Translations under genes and position numbers: made by a program
Shown: piece after piece, positions 55,265 through 64,000 of the stretch
How positions within the stretch are numbered: the first letter of the stretch is position 1
Layout: each line of letters starts with the position of its first letter
The notes under the pieces: generated by a model
The model's input: the letters and a program-made list of their open reading frames with translations, nothing else
Told to the model about the DNA's origin: nothing
The model's database searches: none
NCBI RefSeq assembly: GCF_024609785.1
Contig: NZ_JANHJQ010000001.1
Coordinates: 344,019-408,018, forward strand
DNA length: 64,000 bases
Direction of reading: 5' to 3'
Source: Pseudalkalibacillus decolorationis
GTDB lineage: Bacteria > Bacillota > Bacilli > Bacillales > Fictibacillaceae

Positions 55265-56854
55265 CTAATTGTTAGTGTACACGATCTCATTGTTGATTAC
55301 GGTATGCATTACTTTTACAAATGGGATATGTTCCGGGTTTATCTTGAATAAGTCTTCGGATAGGATGGTAAAATCTGCGCTAAATCCCTTTTTGATCATT
55401 CCCATACTATTTTCTTTTCCGACAGCGTAAGCACTCCCCTTAGTATAAAGCTCAACAACCTCATAAACCGTGAGCTTTTCATTTGGATAATATCCTTCAT
55501 GTGCATCGCCAGATTTTTTCCTCATCACAGCAGCATATATTGTTAAAAGTGGATTTGCTGTTTCGATTGGAGCATCAGAACCAGCTGCACAAGGAATTCC
55601 TTCAGAAATCATCGTTTTCCAGGCAAAGCTGTAATTCATTCTTTCTTCTCCAAGACGTTCAATCACCCATGGAAAATCTGATGCTACAAAGTGTGGTTGT
55701 ATATCAATCACAACTGGTACCTTTTTCAATCGTTCAATAAGATCTGGACGTAGTACCTGACCATGGACAAATCGATCTCGAAGTCCATCAGATGGCGGAT
55801 ATTCTTCAACGGCATACAGGGCATATTCGAGTGCCAAATCACCTATCGTATGTATAGCAACAGGCATTTGATAGGAGCGAGCTTTACGAACTAATTTCTT
55901 TAATCCAGTCAATGAATGGATCGCAACCCCATATGTATCAGGCATATCATTATAAGGTTTACTTAAATATGCTGTTCTCCCTCCAAGTGCGCCGTCAGCA
56001 AATATTTTCATGGCACCAAATTCCACATAACCATTGCCGTAACCATGTTGATAACCTTTGGAATGCATATCATCTACAACTTCATGATGCACCAATAGAT
56101 TGACTTTAAATTTACTTAAATCCTGACCGATCACACGTAAGAACGATTGATGTGTTCGTTCAAATCCTCCGTAATAATTTAAATCTTCACTATGACCACC
56201 AACCAAACCAAGTCGGGTTAAATCATTCACGGATGTTCGAAGAGCACGTTCAATGTATTCTTCAGTTACTTTTGGGATGACATTTTTGACAAGATCCTGG
56301 GCAGTATCGAGTAAAAAACCGGTCGGTGATCCATTCGCATCCCGAACAACTACACCTCCAGGAGGATCAGGTGTATCCTCCTTAATTCCTGCTAGTTCTA
56401 ATGCCTTTGTATTTGCGAGAATTGCGTGCCTGCAAATTCGAGTTAACATCATTGGGTGATGGGATGCAAGCTCATCAAGTTCGAAGCGATGAAAAATTTT
56501 ACGGTCGACAAAATTGTTTTCGTTCCACCCTTCCCCAATAATCCACTCTCCAACAGAAGTCGAATAAACCTTTTCTTTCAATCGAGTACGCATCTCTTCT
56601 GCAGAACTCAAGTCTGATAGGTCTAACCTAAGCAATTTTTCACCATGTCCAATCATATGAAGATGGCTATCGACAAAACCAGGATACATGACAGAACCTT
56701 TAAGATCATTGACGACATCGATTTCAAAATCGCCTTCAATTTGCACTCGATTTCCTATAGCAATGATCTTATCATTTTCTACTAATACTGCTTCTACGGT
56801 TTCACCCTCTGTTTCCATTGTATAAATGGTTCCATTCGTCCATAAGGTTCTCAT
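55265..56854 (-). CDS. ytcJ: Amidohydrolase family protein YtcJ
   Basis: 529 residues from the ATG at 56852-56854 (MRTLWTNGTIYTME). Amidohydrolase-3 fold: metal-binding HxH in FVDSHLHMIGHGE, further His in VAIHTIGDLALE and VHGQVLRPDL, and Asp in AAGSDAPIETANP. Substrate unknown; relatives deformylate or hydrolyse cyclic amides. The ribosome site is weak (GAGG eleven bases away), and an in-frame GTG at 56875 is possible. Confidence 0.85.
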   Translation of the reverse strand: MRTLWTNGTIYTMETEGETVEAVLVENDKIIAIGNRVQIEGDFEIDVVNDLKGSVMYPGFVDSHLHMIGHGEKLLRLDLSDLSSAEEMRTRLKEKVYSTSVGEWIIGEGWNENNFVDRKIFHRFELDELASHHPMMLTRICRHAILANTKALELAGIKEDTPDPPGGVVVRDANGSPTGFLLDTAQDLVKNVIPKVTEEYIERALRTSVNDLTRLGLVGGHSEDLNYYGGFERTHQSFLRVIGQDLSKFKVNLLVHHEVVDDMHSKGYQHGYGNGYVEFGAMKIFADGALGGRTAYLSKPYNDMPDTYGVAIHSLTGLKKLVRKARSYQMPVAIHTIGDLALEYALYAVEEYPPSDGLRDRFVHGQVLRPDLIERLKKVPVVIDIQPHFVASDFPWVIERLGEERMNYSFAWKTMISEGIPCAAGSDAPIETANPLLTIYAAVMRKKSGDAHEGYYPNEKLTVYEVVELYTKGSAYAVGKENSMGMIKKGFSADFTILSEDLFKINPEHIPFVKVMHTVINNEIVYTNN

Positions 56855-56909
56855 GCCTTCATCATCCTCACTCACACAAATATTGCTAATAAAATTTATG
56901 ATTTATCGG

Positions 56910-58505
56910 TCAATTTATCGTAGATTGATTTTCTTTCATCCGTAACTCTATCCGTCGTATTTTCCCTGAAGTCGTCTTAGGTAACTCATTAATAAACTCG
57001 ATTTTTCTGGGGTACTTATATGGTGCAGTTAATTTTTTTACATGGTTTTGAAGATCTTCAACAAGTTCATTAGAATTAGATTCTGCGGGATTTTTCAGTA
57101 CAACAAACGCTTTTACGATATTGCCACGAACCTTATCAGGGCTTGATACAACCGCACACTCTTTGACAGAGGGGTGCTTCACCAATGCATCCTCGACCTC
57201 AAAAGGACCAATTGTGTATCCCGAGCTAATTATAATATCATCGCCACGACCTTCAAACCAGAAGTAGCCATCCTCATCCTTTTTCGCCTTATCGCCTGTC
57301 AAATAATAATCTCCCCTAAACGCCATCTTTGTTCGATCAGGGTTTTTCAAATATTCCTTGAACAGGGCAGGAGCATCCCGATGAACAGCAATATCACCAA
57401 CCTCGTTTATTCCACAAGGCACACCCTCTTCATTAATAATTTCAACTCGATTTCCAGGTGTTGGCTTTCCCATAGAGCCTGGTCGTACTTCCATCCCTTC
57501 AACAATTCCTACAAGCAATGTATTCTCAGTTTGACCATAGCCATCTCGAACATTTATTGAAAAACATCTTTGAAATGTATCAATGACCTCCCTGTTAAGG
57601 GGCTCTCCTGCAGAAACGGCACTACGTAATTTCGACAATTTATATTCTGATAAGTTATCAACTTTTGCCATTAGACGATATTCCGTTGGTGTACAGCATA
57701 ATACATTTATTTGATATTGTTCAAGCAGATCTAGATATGTGTTTGGGTCGAACTTCCCTTGATACACAAATCCTGTTGCACCCATTCCAAGCACAGAAAC
57801 AAAAGGACTCCAAATCCATTTCTGCCACCCTGGACCAGCCGTTGCCCAAACGGTGTCGTTTTCTTTAATCCCTAACCAAGATCGGGCTGCTGTCCGTATA
57901 TGGGCATAAGTCCATCCATGTGTGTGTACAACTCCTTTTGGCTGCCCTGTTGTACCTGATGTATAAGATAAGAATGCCATATCTTCCCGATCTGTTTCTG
58001 GAAACTCATAATTTGCATCATAATCGGAATCTGCTTTCAGTTGATCAAGCGTTGTCCAACCCTCTTTATTACCACCAACAGAAACTTTAAAGGTTAAACT
58101 TGGAATCGGGTCTTTTATTTCATCTACGATTGAGGCAAAAGGGTGATAAGCAATAACAGCCTTCACTTCACCGTGGTTGATCCGATAACTAAGGTCATTT
58201 GGCCGAAGCATCTCTGAGCATGGTATGACTACAAGTCCAGCTTTTAAGTTCGCTAAATACACGATATATGTATCAATTAACCGAGGCATCATGACAAGAA
58301 CACGGTCACCCTTTTCCAAACCGAGCGATAGAAAAGATGCAGCCAATCGATTGACTTGACCAAAAAGATCTTTGTATGTAATTTGTTGTTCATTTCCCTC
58401 ATCATCTCGCCATCTAATTGCTGTACGAGCAGGATCTTTCGTAAATTTCTCCATTTCCTCAGTTGCATTGTACGATTGAGGAGCGATTAAATTTTCGTTA
58501 GTCAA
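56910..58505 (-). CDS. ytcI: Acyl-CoA synthetase (AMP-forming) YtcI
   Basis: Activates a fatty or short carboxylic acid with ATP and CoA. AMP-binding motif SYTSGTTGQPKGVVHTH, the GYGQTENT segment, the hinge region YYLTGDKAKKDEDGYFWFEGR and the C-terminal catalytic lysine in PKTTSGKIRR. 531 residues. The family includes medium-chain and acetyl-CoA synthetases; the substrate cannot be read from sequence. Divergence from ytcJ is absent: both lie on the minus strand 55 bp apart. Confidence 0.92.
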   Translation of the reverse strand: MTNENLIAPQSYNATEEMEKFTKDPARTAIRWRDDEGNEQQITYKDLFGQVNRLAASFLSLGLEKGDRVLVMMPRLIDTYIVYLANLKAGLVVIPCSEMLRPNDLSYRINHGEVKAVIAYHPFASIVDEIKDPIPSLTFKVSVGGNKEGWTTLDQLKADSDYDANYEFPETDREDMAFLSYTSGTTGQPKGVVHTHGWTYAHIRTAARSWLGIKENDTVWATAGPGWQKWIWSPFVSVLGMGATGFVYQGKFDPNTYLDLLEQYQINVLCCTPTEYRLMAKVDNLSEYKLSKLRSAVSAGEPLNREVIDTFQRCFSINVRDGYGQTENTLLVGIVEGMEVRPGSMGKPTPGNRVEIINEEGVPCGINEVGDIAVHRDAPALFKEYLKNPDRTKMAFRGDYYLTGDKAKKDEDGYFWFEGRGDDIIISSGYTIGPFEVEDALVKHPSVKECAVVSSPDKVRGNIVKAFVVLKNPAESNSNELVEDLQNHVKKLTAPYKYPRKIEFINELPKTTSGKIRRIELRMKENQSTIN

Positions 58506-58568
58506 AATGGATTGCCTCCTTGTTTATATTTATCCCCATTATACATAATCTTTAGAAAATTTTCATTT

Positions 58569-58603
58569 AAATAAGGACTGACAATTAATGTCAGTCCTTA
58601 AGC
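58569..58603 (-). terminator. Terminator of SASP gene
   Basis: TAAGGACTGACA-TTAA-TTGTCAGTCCTTA on the minus strand, a perfect stem of at least 11 bp with T-rich flank. Confidence 0.85.
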
Positions 58604-58625
58604 CAATTATTTATAAAGTTGTTGA

Positions 58626-58814
58626 TTATTGACCTTGCTGTTGTTGTTGAGCCATTTGAACAAGACGTTTTGTGATTTCTCCTCCAACTGAACCGTTAGA
58701 ACGAGAAGTAGAGTCTGGTCCAAGATTCACACCGAATTCAGATGCGATTTCTGTCTTCATAGCATCAATTGCTTGTTGAACTCCTGGTACGACAAGTTGA
58801 TTATTGTTAGGCAT
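58626..58814 (-). CDS. sspA: Alpha/beta-type small acid-soluble spore protein
   Basis: 62-residue DNA-coating protein of the spore core. [19 protein letters not shown], the GPR protease cleavage site EIASEFGV and GGEITKRLV are those of SspA/B-type SASPs. The tail is QQQQQGQ. AAGGAGGTG precedes the ATG at 58812-58814. The sequence between thiI and the SASP gene is where sspA stands in B. subtilis. Expected to be sigma-G controlled; I could not place the promoter. Confidence 0.95.
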   Translation of the reverse strand: MPNNNQLVVPGVQQAIDAMKTEIASEFGVNLGPDSTSRSNGSVGGEITKRLVQMAQQQQQGQ

Positions 58815-58934
58815 GTTTCTCACCTCCTTGTAACCATAGGATGTGATTTGAGGCGATAATCATACCAAACATATGGTGGTAAATGTTGATAAAGAAGAAA
58901 TTAGTCGGCTTGCTTATTGAACCTTATACCTCTC

Positions 58935-60143
58935 CTAAAGAAGATTTTTGAAGTCATCCTTTTTCTCTTCATCAGCTTCAGTAAAATAAACCGTTTCCGT
59001 ATTTTCTACTGCCTTTTCAATAAGTTGTTCAATATCCATATTGCGTTCAAACCGATTGGCTTTATCACGGTTTGGCTTTGTCTTTGGTGCAGATGGCAAA
59101 AAGACTGTACAGCAATCTTCATATGGACGGATAGATATATCATACGTGCCGATTTTATGGGATAGGTCTATAATTTCTAGTTTATCCATCGTGATTAATG
59201 GGCGGATAATCGGAAGGTTCGTTACTTCATTGATGGTATGCATACTTGGTAGTGTTTGACTTGCCACTTGCCCAAGGTTTTCTCCTGTTGTAATTGCAAG
59301 TGCATCATTTTGTGCAGCTAGCCGTTCCGTTATTCGCATCATTAATCGTCTCATTATCGTCATACTATAATTATCTGGAATTTGTTTTTTGATTGCTTGT
59401 TGAACATCTGTAAACGGTACGACATGTAATCTAATTGTCCCACCATATCGAGTTAGAACCTTTGTTAGATCCTCGACCTTTTGTCTTGCTCGTTCGCTTG
59501 TGAATGGAGGACTGTGAAAATGGACCATTTCAACTCTAATGCCACGCTTCATCGTAAGATAACCAGCAACCGGACTATCGATACCACCAGACAACATTAA
59601 CATCGCTTTTCCGCCTGCACCGATTGGAAGGCCACCTGCACCTGGAAAGTCTAGACAACTAATAAAGGTAGCCTCAGGTTTGATCTCCACTTTTATCTCG
59701 ACATCTGGATTATGAACATCCACAGTTATTCCTTCGCTATTCTTTAAGACAAATCCGCCAATTATATGATTTAACTCTTGAGAATCTTGCGGGTATTGTT
59801 TAAAGTTCCGTTTTGTTGTTACTTTAAATGTCTTTACTTCAGAACCCGCTTCCTTTAATGCCTGTAAAGCAGTTTCCTTAATTTCCCCAAGGTCAAGGCT
59901 ACACTTGACTGCAAGGGAAACGCCTTGGATCCCAAAGACCTCCTGTAACTTTTCAATGATCTGAAAGTGGGGTTCTCCATTCAATACGACGTCCATTCTG
60001 TCAAATGTTTTGTTCACCTGAACATCTGGATATGGCTTAAGTTTCTTCTTTATGGTTTCTTTTAAACGATTTACAAAAATATGCCTATTTTTACCTTTCA
60101 AAGAGAGTTCTCCATAACGGATTATGATATGGTCATAAATCAT
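58935..60143 (-). CDS. thiI: tRNA 4-thiouridine sulfurtransferase ThiI
   Basis: Adds sulfur to U8 of tRNA. Order: ferredoxin-like domain (1-60), THUMP (60-165), and an ATP-pyrophosphatase domain with the PP-loop [14 protein letters not shown]. 402 residues, so it lacks the rhodanese domain of the E. coli protein, as in other Gram-positives. Sulfur would come from the adjacent cysteine desulfurase. The ATG follows nifZ by four bases, giving coupled translation. Confidence 0.96.
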   Translation of the reverse strand: MIYDHIIIRYGELSLKGKNRHIFVNRLKETIKKKLKPYPDVQVNKTFDRMDVVLNGEPHFQIIEKLQEVFGIQGVSLAVKCSLDLGEIKETALQALKEAGSEVKTFKVTTKRNFKQYPQDSQELNHIIGGFVLKNSEGITVDVHNPDVEIKVEIKPEATFISCLDFPGAGGLPIGAGGKAMLMLSGGIDSPVAGYLTMKRGIRVEMVHFHSPPFTSERARQKVEDLTKVLTRYGGTIRLHVVPFTDVQQAIKKQIPDNYSMTIMRRLMMRITERLAAQNDALAITTGENLGQVASQTLPSMHTINEVTNLPIIRPLITMDKLEIIDLSHKIGTYDISIRPYEDCCTVFLPSAPKTKPNRDKANRFERNMDIEQLIEKAVENTETVYFTEADEEKKDDFKNLL

Positions 60144-60147
60144 ACGA

Positions 60148-61290
60148 TTACCTCATTACCTTCTTTAAATTTGAGATTAGCTCTGTTAATACTTCAATGA
60201 ACTGCTTACCTTCATTTAACGTATTTTCAAAGCTAAAACTGATTCGAATTGCACTGCTTGCCCTTTCATAATCATGGCCGGTAGCCTCAAGAATTCTGCT
60301 AACAGCTTTTGATTTAGAAGAACAAGCTGATTTAGTAGAGGCATATATCTCTTTGTCCTCAAGTGCATGGATCAGCACTTCAGGCTTTATTCCTGGCACT
60401 GAAAAATTAACAATATGAGGGGCACTGTTTTCTTTAGGTGTATTGATGAAGACTGATTCCATTGTAGTTAGCTGCTCTCTTACAAACGAGTTTAGCTCTT
60501 TCATTTGGTTCATTTCTGATCGAGACTTTTCAAGTATCATTCGGAGTGCTTTCGTCATTCCAATAATTCCAGGTACGTTTTCAGTTCCTGCTCGAAGTCC
60601 TCGTTCATGAGTTCCTCCAGTAAGCAAAGGAGAAAGAGAAACGCCTTCCCGAATATATAAAAACCCAACTCCCTTGGGTCCATGGAATTTATGACTAGAG
60701 AATGAACATAAATCAATTCCTGATTGTTTATACTTTAAAGGAACTTTCCCAATAGCCTGTACATTATCTACATGAAAAAAGATCTTTGGATATTGTTGAA
60801 GATGTTTACCGATCGCTTGGACTGGCTGTATTGTTCCTAACTCATTATTCACATGCATAACAGAAACAAGGATTGTATCGCTACGTAAAGCTCGCTCGAC
60901 ATCATCCACCGATATTCGTCCATTACGATCGACTGGCAAATACGTAACATCGAACCCATTCTTCTCAAGTTGATGGAACGATTCATAACAGGAAGCATGT
61001 TCGACTTCAGTTGTAACGATATGCTTTCCACGGGCCTCGTGCAGGATGGCGATTCCTTTTATTGCTAAATTATTGGCTTCTGTTCCACCTGAAGTAAATA
61101 CAATTTCCTTTGGGTCAGCCTCTATTAATTCTGCGATTTGTTGACGTGCTTTCGTAATAAGGCGTTCAACCTCCCCACCAAGACGGTGTATCGAGGATGG
61201 GTTCGCAAAATACTTCTCAGAAACAGTGACATAAGTTTGAAGTACTTCAGGAAAAGGTTTTGTAGTCGCGCTATTGTCAAAATAAATCAT
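60148..61290 (-). CDS. nifZ: Cysteine desulfurase NifZ
   Basis: PLP enzyme of class V aminotransferase fold that supplies sulfur to ThiI. N-terminal [14 protein letters not shown] lysine in [18 protein letters not shown] and the catalytic Cys loop [14 protein letters not shown]. 380 residues. nifZ-thiI is a conserved pair in bacilli in which this desulfurase serves tRNA thiolation only. The 343 bp upstream to braB hold no other feature I can name apart from the braB control region. Confidence 0.95.
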   Translation of the reverse strand: MIYFDNSATTKPFPEVLQTYVTVSEKYFANPSSIHRLGGEVERLITKARQQIAELIEADPKEIVFTSGGTEANNLAIKGIAILHEARGKHIVTTEVEHASCYESFHQLEKNGFDVTYLPVDRNGRISVDDVERALRSDTILVSVMHVNNELGTIQPVQAIGKHLQQYPKIFFHVDNVQAIGKVPLKYKQSGIDLCSFSSHKFHGPKGVGFLYIREGVSLSPLLTGGTHERGLRAGTENVPGIIGMTKALRMILEKSRSEMNQMKELNSFVREQLTTMESVFINTPKENSAPHIVNFSVPGIKPEVLIHALEDKEIYASTKSACSSKSKAVSRILEATGHDYERASSAIRISFSFENTLNEGKQFIEVLTELISNLKKVMR

Positions 61291-61554
61291 AAAGCCTTTA
61301 CCCCTTTACTTTTTAACGAGTCTTTGCATCATTTAATATTATCACAACTGTCTTCGAATCCAAACAAAACATTGTCAATAGCTTTTATCGACATTATACG
61401 ACAAAATAAAACATAACCTGGCTGCCCAGCCTATTTTTAAATAACCCGTGTTAGGTATAAATTTTGACCAATAATAGAGAAAAGCTAAGAAAATAAGAGA
61501 TTGCGGAATATTCCTAATTAAACCAATCTTTAAACTTTTGTCTATAGCATCTAT

Positions 61555-61596
61555 TTGGGCAGTAGTTATGTTAAGATTTAATCCGATTTCAGAAAA
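61555..61596 (+). promoter_or_regulatory. braB promoter with CodY-like core
   Basis: TTGGGC (61555-61560) and TTTAAT (61577-61582), 16 bp apart. TTTCAGAAAA at 61587-61596 is the core of the CodY box (AATTTTCWGAAAATT); by hand the 15-mer matches at about 10 positions. It overlaps the expected start point. braB is CodY-controlled in B. subtilis. Confidence 0.45.
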
Positions 61597-61633
61597 ACTC
61601 AATAATTTCCGCTATTCATTGGGAGGTAGCATC

Positions 61634-62989
61634 ATGGAACAAAAAAGATTATCGACAAAAGAAACCTTTACAATTGGATTAATGATGTTCGCTCTGTTTC
61701 TCGGAGCAGGAAATATGATATTCCCACCATCACTTGGCCAAAGCGCCGGAACAAATGTCTGGATCGCAATCATTGGTTTTCTACTTACAGGTGTAGGTTT
61801 ACCGTTACTAGGGGTAATTGCAGTTGGATTAACTGGGGGTTCAATTAAGGAGCTCGCTGGAAGAGTCCACCCAGGATTTGCGATTATCTTTTCAACAGTT
61901 ATGTATTTAGCAATTGGACCTTTCTTCGGAATTCCGAGAACTGGAACGGTCGCCTATGAAATTGGTGTGACGCCGTTTCTACCTGACACCCTTAATGAAA
62001 ATGGAATACCATTACTCGTATATACGATTGTATTCTTTGGAATTACATTTTGGTTCTCACTTAATCCGACTAAACTGGTTGACCGGATTGGCAAGGTCTT
62101 AACACCAATCTTACTTGTTGTAATTGGCTTAATCGTAATTAAAGGTATTGTGAACCCAATGGGGAGCATTTCCATACCTAAAGGTGACTATGCTTCAAAT
62201 CCATTCTTTACTGGATTCATTAATGGTTACCTTACAATGGATGCGATTGCAGCACTCGTGTTTGGTATCGTCGTTATTAATGCAGTGAAATCCAAAGGTG
62301 TAACAGACAAGAAAGAAATAGCAAAGTCTACAACAAAGGCTGGACTCATTGCAGTTAGCGGCCTTGCTCTTGTCTATTTATCTCTCGCATATATCGGTGC
62401 GACTAGTCGAAATGTGATAGGCTCAACCGATAACGGTGGAGCAATATTAACAGGTGCAGCCGATATCCTTTACGGGCAATTTGGACTTATGCTGCTTTCT
62501 GTGGCGATTACATTTGCTTGTTTGACTACATCAATTGGCCTTGTAACCTCATGTGGAGAATTTTTCAAAAAAATAATGCCGAACATATCGTACAATCTAA
62601 TAATCGGTATTATTTGTATCTTTAGTGCGGCAATTGGTAATATCGGACTAACTCAGTTGATTAATTTCACTTTACCCGTTCTAATTGGGATTTATCCTTT
62701 AGCCATCGCATTAATCGTATACTCCTTCTTCCATCGTCAATTCGGAGGTTACCGTGAAGTTTATATTGGCGGTTTACTAGGAGCAGGTATGGTTAGTATT
62801 TTCGATGCTTTAAAACAAATGAACGTTAACATTACAGCTGTTACTGATCTAATGAGCACGTATTTACCACTGTACAATCAAGGAGTTGGTTGGATAGTAC
62901 CATCACTAATTCTTGCAGTAATCGGTTATATAATCGGAAAAGGTCGGGAACATACACTAGACCATGCAGACAATCCAAATAATGCTTAA
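61634..62989 (+). CDS. braB: Branched-chain amino acid transporter
   Basis: LivCS/BrnQ-family sodium-coupled carrier for Leu, Ile and Val with about 12 membrane segments. Signatures FALFLGAGNMIFPPSLGQSAG at the N-terminus (given to 20 residues: FALFLGAGNMIFPPSLGQSA) and FGIPRTGTVAYEIGV. I use the ATG at 61634, with GGGAGGT upstream, giving 451 residues; the open frame before it is AT-rich leader. Repeat A10 starts one base after the stop codon. Confidence 0.95.
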   Translation: MEQKRLSTKETFTIGLMMFALFLGAGNMIFPPSLGQSAGTNVWIAIIGFLLTGVGLPLLGVIAVGLTGGSIKELAGRVHPGFAIIFSTVMYLAIGPFFGIPRTGTVAYEIGVTPFLPDTLNENGIPLLVYTIVFFGITFWFSLNPTKLVDRIGKVLTPILLVVIGLIVIKGIVNPMGSISIPKGDYASNPFFTGFINGYLTMDAIAALVFGIVVINAVKSKGVTDKKEIAKSTTKAGLIAVSGLALVYLSLAYIGATSRNVIGSTDNGGAILTGAADILYGQFGLMLLSVAITFACLTTSIGLVTSCGEFFKKIMPNISYNLIIGIICIFSAAIGNIGLTQLINFTLPVLIGIYPLAIALIVYSFFHRQFGGYREVYIGGLLGAGMVSIFDALKQMNVNITAVTDLMSTYLPLYNQGVGWIVPSLILAVIGYIIGKGREHTLDHADNPNNA

Positions 62990-62990
62990 T

Positions 62991-63085
62991 ATAAAGAAAA
63001 CTTGGCTAGCGCCAAGCCTTTGGCGCCGGCTGAGCTTTAGTTGCGCTTATACTATAGAAAGTATTTTTATACTTTCTTGTAGAGT
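62991..63085 (+). repeat. Family A repeat, copy A10
   Basis: ATAAAGAAAACTTGGC, hairpin CTTGGC-TAGC-GCCAAG, hairpin with GGCTGAGC, ATACTATAGAAAGTAT and tail TTATACTTTCTTG. Immediately downstream of the braB stop and in the same direction. Confidence 0.82.
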
Positions 63086-63152
63086 AAGAAACTGATTTCA
63101 AAGAGAAAGCTAAGTAGTCTTGGCTTTCTCTTTTACTTTCAGCTCCTCCTCA
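63086..63152. terminator. Hairpin at the intron end (braB terminator or intron domain VI)
   Basis: GAGAAAGC and GCTTTCTC form a perfect stem around AAG/CTT, with outer CTGA/TCAG and weaker G-U pairs. On the plus strand TTTT follows, suiting a braB terminator. On the minus strand it lies where domain VI of the intron belongs and has an A opposite C that could be the branch point. Confidence 0.45.
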
Positions 63153-63154
63153 TC

Positions 63155-63188
63155 AAACCGTACGTGAGGTTCTCCCTCATACGGCTTT
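63155..63188 (-). ncRNA. Group II intron domain V
   Basis: Minus strand AAGCCGTATGAGGGAG then AACCTCACGTACGGTTT: a 34-base hairpin with arms CCGTATGAGG/CCTCACGTACGG, the catalytic domain V as found in bacterial group II introns. It lies 33 bp past the end of the reverse transcriptase frame, in the expected order. Confidence 0.8.
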
Positions 63189-63220
63189 CCTATGTTCTTC
63201 TTCCTTTGACTTTACGGTAT

Positions 63221-63868
63221 CTAACTCGCTAGTTTCACCAGAATAGGACCCATTTCTTTTCTTACTTCATTGACATTTCCATGTTTCTTGCGTTTGTTCC
63301 TTTTCTTGTTGTTGAACAGGTTAAGTCGCTCTATCACATACCAATCAATTCGATTTAGCCATCTCTTAGAAAACGATGAAAGGAGATAGTAGTTCTTAAA
63401 TCCGTATAATTTCTTATTCAGCCCTTTCACCACTTCTTGAATATCCATGTATAACCTATTTCTTGGTTCAAGATAGGCTTTAATCTTTGCACGCATTTTC
63501 TTCATTGCGCCCTTTTTGGGTATGTGCCACATAAAGTAGAATGTCTTTCCACCCTTTTTACGTCTTGGAAACTTTCGATTGTGAAAGCCTAGAAAATCAA
63601 ATCCATCTGTGTCATCCCAGATGTTAACGAGTCTTGATTTATCTCGATTAATCGAAAGGTCGAGTCTTCCCATGATCGACCGAATCACCTGTATGCTTTC
63701 TAGTGCTTGTTTCTTCGTTTTGCACATCACGACAAAGTCATCCGCATATCGAACCAGTTCACCAAGGTGTTTGAATTTCTTTTCCCACAGCTTATCCATC
63801 GTATTTAAATAGATATTGGCTAGAAGGGGGGAAATCACCCCACCTTGGAGACCTCCGAAAAAGTCGTC
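63221..63868 (-). pseudogene. Group II intron reverse transcriptase/maturase, 5' part missing
   Basis: The frame contains the end of RT domain 4 onward: QGGVISPLLANIYLN, the catalytic RYADDFVVM, domains 6-7 (DGFDFLGF), and a maturase (X) domain with YYLLSSFSKRW, ending in a basic tail. There is no HNH endonuclease. The first roughly 200 residues (RT 0-4) are missing: upstream of DDFFGG the frame meets a stop and AT-rich unrelated DNA. The GTG at 63836-63838 is not a real start. Inactive unless the missing part lies elsewhere. Confidence 0.85.
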
Positions 63869-63870
63869 CC

Positions 63871-64000
63871 AATTTTATGAATATATGGTGTATAATAGAA
63901 TTATATAAATATTCTGGATATACTGGAGGGTTTAAGATGCTCAGGAAAGTAAATTCTAAACAAATCACGGCATTCGACCAGTATTATTATGACAAAACAG
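63871..64000 (+). mobile_element. Left end of a probable insertion sequence
   Basis: Sequence changes sharply at about 63869 from intron coding DNA to AT-rich DNA containing GTGTATAATAG (a -10-like TATAAT), GGAGGG and the start of an open frame. This is the usual picture of an IS end. The exact terminus and inverted repeat cannot be fixed without the other end. Confidence 0.55.
63937..64000 (+). CDS. Probable transposase, N-terminal 21 residues
   Basis: ATG at 63937 with GGAGGG six bases upstream, reading MLRKVNSKQITAFDQYYYDK and on past the window edge. The position at the end of a disrupted intron gene argues for a transposase, but too little sequence is present to name the family. Confidence 0.45.
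   Translation, partial: MLRKVNSKQITAFDQYYYDKT

Overview
The window comes from the chromosome of an endospore-forming member of the Bacillaceae (Firmicutes) outside the immediate Bacillus subtilis group; I cannot name the species. The evidence is the gene order, which follows the B. subtilis segment from infC to braB almost gene for gene, the many sporulation genes (ytaF, ytvI, ytrH, ytrI, ytfJ, an alpha/beta-type SASP), strong AAGGAGG-type ribosome binding sites, frequent TTG and GTG starts, and a moderately AT-rich composition. Most genes lie on the minus strand. I saw no tRNA, rRNA, CRISPR array, prophage or defence system.

Layout by position. 1-5.5 kb: rpmI (cut by the window edge) and infC behind an L20-type leader, then two tandem threonyl-tRNA synthetase genes under a single T-box. 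5.5-10.4 kb: the replication-restart genes ytxC-dnaI-dnaB, then nrdR and speD. 10.7-19.4 kb: gapB, coaE, ytaF, mutM, polA and the phosphate-sensing pair phoPR. 19.5-24.6 kb: a MaoC-like protein, then the TCA genes citZ-icd-mdh, and ytwI. 25-33.3 kb: ytvI, fxsA, glycolytic pfkA-pyk, accDA for malonyl-CoA, a FadR-subfamily GntR regulator and the malic enzyme ytsJ. 33.5-44 kb: dnaE, ytrHI, a ytzJ-like gene, nrnA, ytpI, ytoI, a small membrane protein, ytkL and an Xaa-Pro peptidase. 44-52 kb: ald, two small uncharacterised genes, moaB, an EcsC-family protein, ackA, ytxK, tpx and ytfIJ. 52-63 kb: yteJ, sppA, nadF, ytcJ, ytcI, sspA, thiI-nifZ and braB. The right edge holds the tail of a group II intron whose reverse transcriptase gene is cut by the start of what looks like an insertion sequence.

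The genes form a central carbon hub (pfkA, pyk, gapB, citZ, icd, mdh, ytsJ, ackA, accDA) with matching candidate control sites: a cre in the citZ leader, a cre upstream of ackA, a CcpN-like box at gapB, a 19-bp palindrome at the ytsJ promoter that suits the GntR regulator encoded in the same cluster, and a CodY-like core at braB.

The least expected content is intergenic. Three families of short structured repeats (called A, B and C here) occupy most of the longer gaps. Family A (about 95 bp) and family B (about 150 bp) fold into hairpins whose stems change in a compensatory way between copies, and they share a 3' tail. One A copy sits inside a B copy. Family C has inverted ends, and one copy is flanked by a perfect 9-bp direct repeat. 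The other main surprise is the thr operon: two synthetases nearly identical over the first 254 residues that then switch abruptly to two different catalytic lineages (ThrZ-like and ThrS-like).
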